This document shows, piece after piece, positions 54,759 to 64,000 of a stretch of 64,000 nt of DNA. This stretch comes from Pegoplata infirma (lineage: Eukaryota > Arthropoda > Insecta > Diptera > Anthomyiidae). The position numbers and the translations under genes were made by a program. The stretch's first letter is position 1, and each line of letters begins with the position of its first letter. The notes beneath the pieces were generated by a model, which was given only the letters and a program-made list of their open reading frames with translations, did not search any database and had not been told where the DNA came from. The DNA is taken from assembly GCA_963921195.1 (NCBI GenBank), contig OY992537.1, forward strand, positions 70,610,040-70,674,039, in the 5' to 3' direction.

Positions 54759-55175
54759 TAGATATGGGCGCTGGTCACGTGATTTCGCGTGAATCACGCG
54801 TGAGTGTGAGTGATTTTCATTTCAAACACGTGATTGTGAGTGAGTGTGAGTTGAAAAAAAATCTGAGTGAGTGATTAGTGGGTGAGTCATTTATTTTTTG
54901 CGTGAGTTTGCGTGATTTTTTGATTTGCCCAATATTTTTTTAATTTTAAAATTTTTTAAATTTTTTTTTTTAGTTTTTTTTTTTTTTTTTTTGTAAAAAA
55001 AATTTATTGCGTGTGTCACGCGTGAGCGTTAGTAAGTTTTTTATTACTCACTTGAATAGTGAGTGAGCTTGAGTAAAAAAAAAAAGAATGCGTGAGTGAT
55101 AAGTGAGTGATTCGATTATTTTTTGCGTGAGCGTGAGTGAGTGTGAGTCAAAATCAACTCACGCACCCATCTCTA
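54759..55175. mobile_element. 417-bp hAT MITE rich in GTGAGTGA
   Basis: Ends TAGATATGGGCGCTGG and, mirrored, GCACCCATCTCTA, 8-bp duplication ATTCGTAT (54751-54758; 55176-55183). Interior has ~20 GTGAGTG/GTGAGCG/GCGTGAG words in one orientation plus TCACGCGTGAG palindromes. A decayed relative is at 3795-3895. Confidence 0.92.
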
Positions 55176-55183
55176 ATTCGTAT

Positions 55184-56095
55184 GCTCGATTTTTTTAAAA
55201 GTTTATTTGAATGGCTAATTTTAATCTGACACATGTTAAGTTTGTGGCAATCGCAGAAGTACTGATAATTAAACTGTGGCATATTTGGAAATCTGTCGAC
55301 ATTTCCACTTTCAGATTCAGCTCGAGATTTGAGGTGGGAAACAAATACAAAATAACGTGGATAATTGTAAACTAGTGTTATGAGCAGATACTCTAAAAAT
55401 TCATAAAGATTAAGATTAAAATTAAAGTTTTAAAAAATTGTTCGGTTCTAGAATACAAACAGCAAAAAAAAATTAATCTCATTGATATTTTTAATATCAT
55501 AAAAGTTTGTCTAGTATAACTAATTTTTATCAATGAGTGTGGAAAAATCCACATTTTGGTAATTCTAAGTGAATATTTGTTTGTATGTTCTGTAGATTTT
55601 TTTTTGTCTTAAACGCCTTGGTGCTTTGATTTTTTGAACTCTGATATGAATTTTTTTTGTTTGTTTTTAGTTCGTCTTGGTGTAGACCTTAACTTAAGGA
55701 TATTTTTGTAAGTAGGTTTAGTGGTTTTTAAGTCAAGATATGTTAATTCAAAGTATTTTGATTTAATTTTGTTTTTGTTTCGTTTCAATGACTAACTTAG
55801 GCTCTATGCTAAGCACGGGTTCTTAAAAATAAAATATAAAAAAAAAAATACAGTACAGCAGAAATGGTAGTTAAGATCTCATGTAAATTAAGCCCACGAT
55901 CTTGGTTGGCCATAGGTTCAATGCAAATATTATTTGCATTTTAGTTTGTTTTGTTGGGGATTTGGTAGGCAAAATAGAAAACAAACCAAAAAAAAAAAAA
56001 AAGAAGACTTCATTAGATAATAGTTTGTTTAAAATGCTTTAGATATGTTCTAATATGTTCAGTTTTAACACTTTGTGTCATTTGAGTAAGATAAG
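55184..56095. other. No supported feature
   Basis: Low-copy-looking DNA. A T-rich run followed by TTTTTAG at ~55660-55672 resembles a 3' splice site, but the downstream frame is short and nothing confirms an exon. Confidence 0.35.
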
Positions 56096-56300
56096 TGGTA
56101 GACCGTGATTTTTTGTATGGCAAAAAAGAAATTTCTTTCGATTTTAAACGTCCAGGAATTTTTTATTTTCATAGGGCTAAAATTTATATGATACAACTTA
56201 AGGCCAAACAGATTAAATTAACCCTTGGCGCCCGACGATTAAAGTTTAGGAGTTTTTAAAACATAAAAAAAAAAATATTAAAAACACATTCATGTTTTTT
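56096..56300. mobile_element. Relic of the 26.2-kb hAT family
   Basis: TAGACCGTGATTTTTTGTAT and GGCAAAAAAGAAATTTCTTT, then GGCCAAACAGATTAAATTAA, follow the order of the left end of the element at 26220. No right end found. Confidence 0.5.
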
Positions 56301-56978
56301 TATTTTTGTTAAAAAAAATTAAACAAATTGATTTCAGAACCATTTCTAGGTTCGGTACTTGGACTCAGGGGATAAGAAAAAGTCGTTTTCTTTTGGTCAT
56401 TCACATTTGTGGGCGTGGATATTAAAATTTTATTAAAATAAGGATAGAATTGGATTAATTAAGTGAAAAAAGCATAATAAATTACAAAAAAAATATGTAA
56501 AAAAACGTTATTCAGAGGTTCATTTAGTTCTTCACGGAGAACATTTTTTCTCTATGATTCAATATTGCCATTTTCGAACTTAAATAAACTATGGCCCCCA
56601 GACTGTTGTTGAATGAACAAAAAACTTGGATATTTTTCATGAATTTATTGAATATATTTATATTGTTGCGAAATTGTCTTAAATATCTGTTGAAATCAGC
56701 ACAAAAATATTTTGCAATTTTTCATTCAGAAAATCTTCAGTTGTTGTTTGTAATCGAATGAGAGAGAATTTAGCATTAATATCCATTTCAGCAGAAACAT
56801 CTGCAGAAAGTTTGCTGATTATAATTCGTTTTACAGCGTTTTGACACAGTCTTTTTTGTTGAGTGTAGATCTGATGGAATTTAACTGCGATTTTCCCTAG
56901 TATAATCAAATTTAAGCCGCTAGAAAATTAAGCTGCGAATGAAAATGCATTCATGTTTTTTCTTTAAAAAACAAAAGA
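56301..56978. other. No supported feature
   Basis: AT-rich DNA with a 76-residue minus-strand frame (56679-56909) lacking any recognised domain; I would not call it a gene without expression or homology. Confidence 0.35.
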
Positions 56979-56986
56979 CTTAAGAC

Positions 56987-59129
56987 CAGTGTTGGCTACC
57001 GTTACCCTTTCAATACCGTTACCGATTAAAAACCCTTTAATATTGACTACCGTTACCGTTACCAAAACCGAAATAAAAAACTTAAAATACCGTTACCGAT
57101 AAAAAACCTTTACCTTTATTCGGATTTTTACCGGTATTATAAAGGTTTTGTTTCGGTTGTCTGAATATTGCGTATTTAATTTTTTTACAGATAAAATATT
57201 TTAAATATACGTAAAATACGTAAAAAAAAATCGTATTGTTATTTGGATAAAAACAATGAGGAAATCGGTTTAACCAATGATCACATGACAATTGAGTAAA
57301 TTTAGACAAATAACACAGCTTAACATGAAAATGCGTATTGGATTCTGGTAAGTGATTTAGGTAGTGTTTGTTGCGCTGATTCCAAATCCGCGACCCAAAT
57401 ATGTCTATCACGTCAGGATTTTGAGTTATTCGCGGTTAAAGTGCCGAAAAAGGCCATTTTGAACCCTTTTTGAAAGCTTACGGTATAAGATCCTGACATG
57501 CGATTGACTTCGTATCAAGCTCATTCAAAAGTATGTAATTTTCTATATAAAACAAGATAAAATGTTCTTGGAATTTAATTTTCTAAAATGGTAAAAAAAT
57601 CATTAACAAAAAACCTTCCATTTTATAAATATTTAATTTATTTACACAGTGTTTTTTAACAAATTTCCATACAAATACACACGTAAATATTAGATTTAAA
57701 GCACTTGTGGCTAATGAAATTTTCACCATTATAAAAAATTAAATTCCAAGAAGATTTGACCTTGTCTTAAAGAGAAAATTACGCTCTTTCGAATGTGCTT
57801 GATATCAAGTCATTCACATGTCAGGATCTTATTTTATAAGCGCTCAAAAATGGCCAAAATGGGCCTTTTTTGACACTTTAACCGCGATTTTCTCAAAATT
57901 GTGACGTGATAGAAAAATTTGAGTGACCGTTTTGGAATCGGGAAACAAAAACCTATAAACTTTTTTTGGTTTTATTCAAACCTCAGATTTGTATGTCGAA
58001 ATCGGCACAACCAATGATCACAGTCCTAAAAAGTACTGAAGAGAAAAGTGAGTTAACATTTTTAAGTGGGAAGATGAAAGAAGAGACAAAACTGAATTGG
58101 GCCAAATCTTTAGTGTTGATGGCGTTGGCCCAAGTCGTACACTCAGAAGAAAAAATAATCAGTAAAACATCTTTAAGTTTTAATTAGAAAACTTTTACCA
58201 GATTTTTCTTCTAAAATGGAAACTTTAACTTAATTTTAGATAAATATTTGGTTGTCCTGTTTTTTAAACAAATTTACTTGAAATTTTTTTTTTTAAAAAA
58301 TTTAACTGAAAAACAATTTTTCAACAATTGAAAAAAAAAATTTTCACTGTAAAAAAAATCGAACATTTTCTTTTTTTAAATTATTGTGTTGCTAATTTCT
58401 TGTAATGTATTTTTCCCCTGAACTGCGGCTTTCCCCTTCCATCCGGAAATGTCCATGTCAATTTTTGTGTTTTTTTTTTTGTTAAATGTTGGTGGATTTT
58501 TTTTTTTAAATCGCTTCATTTGAAACAGTTTTTTTTTAAAGTCTGTTCTACTTAAATAAAATACAATTCCGATGTTCCGGCTGTTTATCGGAAATAAGCT
58601 GATTTTTCTGCTTAAATCCACAGATTTATATGCCATCTTGGCAGATTTTTTTTTACAGACTCTACCTAGTTTGTCCAGACAGAAATTTAGCAAACCGTGT
58701 CAACTAAAATCAGCAGATTTCCCAAATGCCTCAAAGTGCAGATTTTTCTGCTGATTGCACAGATACATTTCATAAACACGTAAAAATAAAAAAATAAATA
58801 TTTGTTGAATTACAGTATTGAGTGAAATTTTAATTAAATTCCGAGGTAATTAATATAATAAGATACAACTATTTAATTATGTTTCAAAAATGCACTAAAT
58901 TTAAGTTTTTTTTTTGATTTTTGAAGTGTTTTTAACAATTTTGTGACTTTTTAACATTTTGGGTAAATTTTATTCATACTACCGGTACGTACCGGTATCG
59001 ATGTTTCGGTAACGGTTTGTCGTTACCGAAATAATCAAAAATACCGTTACCTTTACCGTTACCGATATAAAAAATATGTAATACCAATACCGTTACCAAT
59101 ACCGTTATTCGTTTCGGTAGCCAACCCTG
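56987..59129. mobile_element. 2.14-kb hAT element
   Basis: Ends CAGTGTTGGCTACCGTTACC and, mirrored, CGGTAGCCAACCCTG; 8-bp duplication CTTAAGAC (56979-56986; 59130-59137). Both ends carry strings of TACCGTTACC-like words (at least five left, six right), likely subterminal transposase sites. The interior has several short frames (57082-57411 minus, 58376-58693 minus, 57966-58187 plus) but none I can assign to transposase, so it is probably a deletion derivative. A foldback is nested at 57378-57939. Confidence 0.9.
57378..57939. repeat. ~560-bp foldback nested in a hAT
   Basis: GATTCCAAATCCGCGACCC, TCTATCACGTCAGGATTTTG, TCGCGGTTAAAGTG and AAGATCCTGACATG on the left are mirrored on the right. 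Shares the GACGTGATAGAAAAATTTGA block with the 1.2-kb foldback at 20.2 kb. Target duplication not seen. Confidence 0.8.
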
Positions 59130-59240
59130 CTTAAGACACAAGCTTGATATTTATTAAACTTAAAAATCTATCAATTACGCCGGTTACGAAGAATATTTTC
59201 CCGGCATTCATTTATACATATAGAAAATTGTTAACTACAT

Positions 59241-59460
59241 TTGGACAATTTTAAAATACATTTGAACAATTTTAGAATTCATTTGGACAATTTTAAATTA
59301 TATTTGGACAATTTTAAAATACATTTAGACAATTTTAAAATACATTTGGACAATTTTAGAATTCATTTGGTCAATTTTAAATTGTATTTGAACAATTTTA
59401 AAATACATTTGGACAATTTTAAAATACATATAGAAAATTTTAAAATACAATTGGAAATGG
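59241..59460 (+). repeat. 21-bp tandem repeat, ~10 units
   Basis: Units such as TTTGGACAATTTTAAAATACA. The unit is a multiple of three without stops, giving a periodic DNFKIHL frame that is an artefact. Confidence 0.93.
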
Positions 59461-59707
59461 TGTTGTAATATCTATCTATAATTATACCCTACAACACTCT
59501 GAGGTATAGGGTATAATGAGTTTGTACTGATGTTTGTAACTACCCGAAATATTGGCCCTAGACCCACTTTTAAGTATACCAATCGACTCAGAATTACTTT
59601 TTGAGTCGATTTAGCGATGTCCGTCCGTCCGTCTGTCTATCGTTTTAAGCACGATACAGGTCGCAATTTTCAACCAATTGACTTAAAATTTGCAACTTAT
59701 GCTTCTT

Positions 59708-60615
59708 CCCAGCAAATTTTGCATTACAGGTAATGAGTATAGTAATTAGTAATAATTATTGGTATGTACTTACTCATTGCATGAAACACTACTTATTCTA
59801 TAAAGGCCGTGAGACAAAAATAATTAGTGCCTACAAGCTTACGAGTAGGGAGATAATTAACTAATTCCCTATAACGAGTAAAATAAGTAGTTACTTATAA
59901 GGAATAAAATAAATAGTTGGAAACAGAGTTTGAAATAACTATTTATCATTGGATTATTCGTTTTCGCGAAACTTTAAGCTAAAAAGGAAAAACAAATAAT
60001 ATTTTTTTCCAGGGTTGGCAACCGATACGCACCTAGAATAACGGTATTTGGCTATTGTTCCGCAACCAATAAAGATATGGACATTTTCAAAAGCGATTAT
60101 GAAAGCTGATGAAATTTCTAGTATTTTAAAAGTGTCACTTCGAGTTTCTACCGGTTCGTTTTAGTTATATAGGCCAATACCGTTATAATACCGTTTCAAA
60201 CGGTATTATAAAGGTATTGACCTATATTTCGAAAATGAACCGGTAGAAACACGAAGTGACACATTTAAAATACTAGAAATTTCATCAGCTTTCATAATCG
60301 CTTTTAAAAATGTCCATATCTGTATTGGTCGCGGAACAATAGCCAAATACCGTTATTCTAGGTGCGTATCGGTTGCCAACCCTGTTTTTTTCTGATCGGA
60401 CTTAATTTCACAAGTGAACTTGCAAATAAGTATTTATTTTTAACATTCTCAATAATTTATTATTTATGTTATTGCAAAAAAATACTTACATATTACAATA
60501 TAAGCCACTAGTTGCTTTTTGGACTAAAGTAATGCGGTGGGTAATGAGTAGTTGTTATAAGTAATGTAATTGGCAGTCATTACTTTTCACAACACATTAC
60601 CTAGTTTTTGCTGGG
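59708..60615. mobile_element. 0.9-kb element with CCCAGCAAA ends
   Basis: CCCAGCAAATTTTGCATTAC at left; CATTACCTAGTTTTTGCTGGG mirrored at right; TT on both sides. GTAATGAGTA / TACTCATTAC words recur near both ends. Same end type as 5232-5473. Contains a hAT hairpin at 60010. Confidence 0.78.
60010..60384. mobile_element. 375-bp near-perfect hairpin, hAT-type
   Basis: Ends CAGGGTTGGCAACCGATACG and its exact mirror, with 8-bp duplication TTTTTTTC (60002-60009; 60385-60392). Arms of ~180 bp almost identical up to a tiny centre (ACGGTATTATAA / CGTTTCAAACGG). No coding. Confidence 0.92.
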
Positions 60616-60794
60616 TTGTGGCTAGAGTTGTCAATTATTCGACTTTCAACTCTGTTCGAATAATTCAAATAATTGTTTTTCCTCGTTCGATCAAACGATT
60701 AAAGATCAAAATTTATTCGATTAATCGAAGAGAATAACGAATAAAAAAATTATTTTAAAAAATATTTTTATTGACATAAAAATAAACAATTCAT

Positions 60795-61317
60795 TAGAGT
60801 CCGACCGAAACCAGTTTTCGAGGCCGAACCGAAACCGAACCGAATATTCGGCCGAAAAAGTAATATTCGGCCGAAACCGAACCGAAACCGAAACTTAAAA
60901 AAAATTACCGCCTGGCATGAATAAAATTATTAAAAAGTTGGTAATGATAAATATACAGCACATAATGCTTTTAAACCATAGAAATTGTTGTATTTTTTAA
61001 AAAAAATATATTTTTTTAAAAAACTTACAAAAAAAATTGTATATTTCGTTTGTAGATTAGAAGAAAACAATTTTTGAACTGAAACAGTTTTACATTTATT
61101 GCACAACCTTGTAACATTTTCTTCAATTGAACTGAAACAAGTGTAATGAAACACGAAATCAAAAAATTCAGCGACTTTTTTACATATTTTTTAAAATACC
61201 AAAAAGTTTCGGTTTCGGCTAATATTCGGCCAAAATTTTGCCGAATACCGAATAGAGGCCGAAACCCCATTATTCGGCCGAAACCGAGACCGAAACCGAA
61301 TATTCGGTCGGACTCTA
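60795..61317. mobile_element. 523-bp hAT MITE, CCGAAACCGA-rich ends
   Basis: Ends TAGAGTCCGACCGAAACC and, mirrored, TTCGGTCGGACTCTA; 8-bp duplication CAATTCAT (60787-60794; 61318-61325). ACCGAAACCGAA and ATTCGGCCGAAA words crowd both ends, a probable transposase-binding array. Confidence 0.92.
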
Positions 61318-61566
61318 CAATTCATATAAAAAAACTTAAAATAAGAAAGTTAACATTTTTACAAACGAAAAAATGCATACAAAACTTAAAAATAAAATAG
61401 TTAAAAGTTAAAAACAAAACTTAAAAATTGAATAACTGTGATCACTTTTAATTAATAGATGTCGATTTTAATACTTGTTAAGAAATAATTCAAATAGAAA
61501 TTATTATTTGAAGTATTCAGACAAAATATATCATAAATGATTTTAATTTTTGGCAAATAAGACAAT

Positions 61567-62285
61567 TTAAGTTGCTCTTAAGAAATAATCTTTAAAAATA
61601 AAAGTTGACTCAATTTTTTTGCTTTCAATAGATTTTTGGTTTTAGTTTTTATTAAATTAGATTTTAAAAACACTCTTTCGCTAATCGTTGAAGTATGCGA
61701 TATAGTAAGAAGAGTATAAAAAAAGTTTATCTAAGTTTTTTCCAAATATACCATATCGTCTGATATATCGCTGAAGTCCTTTTTATTTTCTGAATTTTTA
61801 ATACTTTGAATTGAATTATTTCGCATAAAAGATTATTATTTTCATTACTAATAACTTCCTCTATTTCAATACTTTTATCTGATTACTTTCAACATAAAAT
61901 AAGTATATATAAGAGTATAATTCATTTGCGTATTCTTTTGTTTCGCTTTTTGGAGAATATTTTAAGAAACTTTCATTGCTCGGAAAATTTCCAGAATTTA
62001 GAAAAATTATTAACGAATTTAACACTTTTATACGTATCTCATTAATTCTTATTTTAATACGTTTTAGTAAGTCTGATGCAAAAGAATTATTAATTTTTTC
62101 TAAATTATTTATTAAAAACTTGATAACTCCCTCTAATTCTATAATGAATGTGCTATCCAGGGCTATGGCTACAATATATTTTAACTTTCCTACATTTTTT
62201 ATAAAATCTTTCAAAATTTTTGAGAATAAATCAAATTCTAAGCATTTATTTAATTTTTTAATTAAAAAAAATTGTTCGATTAATC
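61567..62285 (-). pseudogene. hAT transposase C-terminus, truncated and broken
   Basis: Minus-strand remnant of a hAT transposase, the enzyme that cuts and pastes the element through an RNase H-like fold and dimerises through its C-terminus. A ~117-residue segment (62214-61861; the frame extends upstream to about 62285 without an ATG) has the helical pattern DLLKRIKIRINEIR and a SPKSETKEYANELY tail. After a break, the segment at about 61720-61570 reads LLTISHTSTISERVF and then an IKTKTKNLL stretch, ending at TAA 61569-61567; this matches the hAT dimerisation motif (IPATSA-SERVFS type). The DDE catalytic region and zinc finger are absent. At least one stop or frameshift separates the parts. 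It cannot make an active enzyme. Confidence 0.8.
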
Positions 62286-63018
62286 GACATTAATTAATCG
62301 ATTTATTCGTTATTCGAAAATCGTCATTTTTGAATTATTCGAACAAGAGTTGGGTTTTGTTTGATCGATTAATCGAATTATTCTTAATCGACTGACAACT
62401 CTAGTTGTGGCCCAAGGACGAAACCTATTGAAATTGAAAAAAATCGGTCCATGTTAAGACCTAGCCCTCATTTTGAATTTCTCTTAAATGGCTCTAATAA
62501 CCGTATTATAATAGATATCGTTTTAAAAACTAACAGGTAATAAAACTTTGAATGCACAAACCATCTTACCAAATTTCAAAGGAATCGGATCAGTCCTTCT
62601 GGTAGTCCCCATACAAACCACCCTCCGATACACAATTTCCTCATAATTCATAAAAATTCAATTATTTGATTAGAATTTTATTTGTAGGTGTTAAACGTGT
62701 ACTTTGGTAACCTAATCGCATCGTCTTAGTCCCCCATATGAAAATTTCGACCGATATTCAGTTAAATCGGTCTATTGTCAAACAAAAAAAAAAAACAATT
62801 CCAATAAAATTTGATCTGTGTGTGTTTTGAACACTAAATAAAGATCTAACAAAAGATAGGTCCAAACGGTCCATGTTTGGACTTGGGACCCATTTTCCGG
62901 AAAACACTGGTGTATGGTATCATATGGTTGGTCTTGACCGACTAGAACTTTCTTACTTGTTTTTGTATGTGTTTGTCGATAAAAAAAGTTTTTGAAGAAA
63001 AAACGTTTTTAATTAAAA

Positions 63019-63510
63019 CAAGTGAGAGTGTTACATTCGGCTATGCCGAAGCTTTTATACCCTCCAAAATGTAAAAAAAAATATAAAAAAAATTCAGAGG
63101 AAGGTTGGTGGGTGACCTTCCCCTTACGATTTTTAACTTCTTCTGAGATAATAAAGTTGCATTTGCTTATCAAAAGTACAAAAAACCCTGCAAAAAATGC
63201 GGTTTTCCTTAGGTTTTTTAGTTCTTCAAGGGGGAACTTTTTCCCCTTGGTCCGATTTTGACCATTTCCGAACTTAACCTGCCTTGGAATATAAGACATA
63301 TTTGTGACAAACTTCGGAAGTCTAGATCTTTTACTTTGGACTGTATCGTGTCCTCTACAGATGGACGGACATCGCTAGAATGTCTTAGAATCTATTAGTG
63401 ATCAATAAAATATATAAGTACATACTTTATGAGGTCCTAGATCGATATTTCGATGCGTTACACACGGAATGACAAAGTGAGTATACCCCCATACTGTGGT
63501 TGGAGGGTAC
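63019..63510 (-). mobile_element. DINE-C, complete reference copy
   Basis: On the minus strand: ACCCTCCAACCACAGTATGG at 63510, CATTCCGTGTGTAACGCATC, AGGACCTCATAAAGTATGTA, GCGATGTCCGTCCATCTGTA, CCCTTGAAGAACTAAAAAAC, GGAGGGTATAAAAGCTTCGG, stem-loop TTCGGC-ATA-GCCGAA and CTCTCACTTG at 63019. Microsatellite nearly absent. The overlapping frames at 63009-63299 are mirror artefacts of its sequence. Confidence 0.87.
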
Positions 63511-63519
63511 AAAAAAAAA

Positions 63520-63680
63520 AGATTATTGATAAGAAAAAATTTTTAATAAAAAAAAAATGTCGATAAGAAAATTTTTGAAGAAAACAAAAAAAATTATTGA
63601 ACAAAATATGTACGAAAAAAAGTTTTTGAACAAAAAATATTGATAATAAGAAACATTGATGAAAAAAAAAGTCTCAGTCA
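63520..63680 (+). repeat. A-rich minisatellite, fifth locus
   Basis: Units such as GATAAGAAAAAATTTTT and TTGATGAAAAAAAAA; same type as the arrays at 42.5-47.2 kb. Confidence 0.8.
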
Positions 63681-64000
63681 TATATTTTTAATACATTGGC
63701 CGTGATCTTTAGATTGTGTCTCTGGATTGGCCGTCATTTTTCACATTTCTGTGAAAAATGCTCAAAAAACAAAAAATCCCGTTTTTCCCCTTCGCCTTTG
63801 ACCCGCTAAATGTGAGATTGGTAGCTAATAAAAAACAGGTTATTCTTATTTTCCTCCCTTCTTTCCTATTATCAAGTTTCAGACAATCACTAGGTGCCCT
63901 CTGAAAGTGAATATGTCGACAAATTTCCTCATCAGCCGTCTTCGATTGTCACATTCAAAGTGTTTCAGTTTAAAATTAGCTATTTAAACGAACTTTGAAT
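63681..64000. other. No supported feature
   Basis: Ordinary-composition DNA with one small hairpin at 63734-63759 (CATTTTTCACA/TGTGAAAAATG). No coding evidence. Confidence 0.35.

Larger units (their letters stand above)
60623..62403. mobile_element. 1.78-kb hAT with transposase remnant
   Basis: Ends TAGAGTTGTCAATTATTCGA and, mirrored, AATCGACTGACAACTCTA; 8-bp duplication GTTGTGGC (60615-60622; 62404-62411). Both ends are rich in ATTCGA/TCGATTAATCGA words. The right part carries a minus-strand transposase C-terminus; the rest of the gene is deleted. A smaller hAT is nested at 60795. It landed exactly at the right edge of the 0.9-kb element. Confidence 0.93.
59484..62962 (+). mobile_element. 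DINE-B, split by nested insertions
   Basis: Left part ATACCCTACAACACTCTGAG to AACTTATGCTTCTT (59707); right part from GTGGCCCAAGGACGAAACCT (about 62406) to CCGACTAGAACTTTCTTACTTG. Joining the parts gives the order seen uninterrupted at 16481-17503. The 3' stem-loop is GGTTGGTC-TT-GACCGACT. Confidence 0.85.

Noticed and set aside
57082..58693. Frames inside the 2.14-kb hAT as its transposase
   Set aside because: None shows the zinc finger, the DDE region or the dimerisation motif; they lie on both strands and one spans the edge of a nested foldback.

Overview
The window looks like repeat-packed, AT-rich heterochromatin-like or intergenic DNA from a higher fly (brachyceran dipteran; a calyptrate such as a blowfly or house fly is my best guess). 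The evidence is many copies of DINE-1/INE-1-type elements: 5' ATACCCTCCA, an inverted GGAGGGTAT near the 3' end, a central GTCY/GTCC tetranucleotide tract, a 3' stem-loop of the form TTCGGC-nnn-GCCGAA, and a final ACTTG before a T run. I found no intact host gene, no rRNA, no CRISPR and no bacterial-style operon. The species is inference; the repeat structures are read from the sequence.

Nearly all open reading frames are chance frames in low-complexity DNA or mirror copies in inverted repeats. Real coding remnants are (1) the C-terminal end of a LINE reverse-transcriptase protein at the left edge, with two in-frame stops and a frameshift, and (2) a hAT transposase C-terminus on the minus strand at about 61.6-62.3 kb that keeps a recognisable dimerisation motif. 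Three degenerate tRNA-like sequences (8.4, 47.9, 48.3 kb) have A-box and B-box signals.

Layout: 1-0.5 kb LINE tail. 1.5-4.5 kb old DINE copies, one split by an 817-bp hAT foldback. 7.1-12 kb a repeat (family D) split by a 3.57-kb hAT that itself carries a 2.4-kb DINE with a 145-bp tandem block and a roughly 42-copy 16-bp satellite. 14.4-17.7 kb a hAT-like element holding a second family D copy, an inner relative of itself and a DINE-B. 18.8-22.2 kb tail repeats and a 1.2-kb foldback. 22.5-27.1 kb three large elements end to end (two giant inverted repeats of 2.15 and 1.54 kb, then an 0.89-kb hAT). 27.5-29.7 kb DINE in foldback in DINE. 30.7-37.6 kb foldbacks, a GC-rich palindrome in two copies, a 4.15-kb hAT with a 3.0-kb TA-flanked insert, and a GGGAGTTATTTCATT-type motif array. 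39.9-41.7 kb a 1.78-kb foldback. 42.5-47.2 kb A-rich minisatellites around a foldback interrupted by a canonical Helitron. 50.3-55.2 kb a hAT full of a degenerate array, a 1.86-kb palindrome flanked by inverted DINE-C halves, and a GTGAGTGA-rich hAT MITE. 57-59.1 kb a hAT with a nested foldback. 59.5-63.0 kb a DINE-B with a four-insertion nest.

What ties the window together is serial nesting. Thirteen insertions have a perfect 8-bp target duplication that I could read on both sides, and in several cases a second copy, or the opposite arm of a foldback, in the same window serves as an empty-site control. The best are the Helitron (clean A/T insertion), a DINE (insertion in a T run of a foldback arm), and the 3.57-kb hAT (empty ATTATCAC site in family D copy 2). 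Many elements are long near-perfect inverted repeats, which suggests hairpin RNA or foldback behaviour, but nothing here shows transcription.
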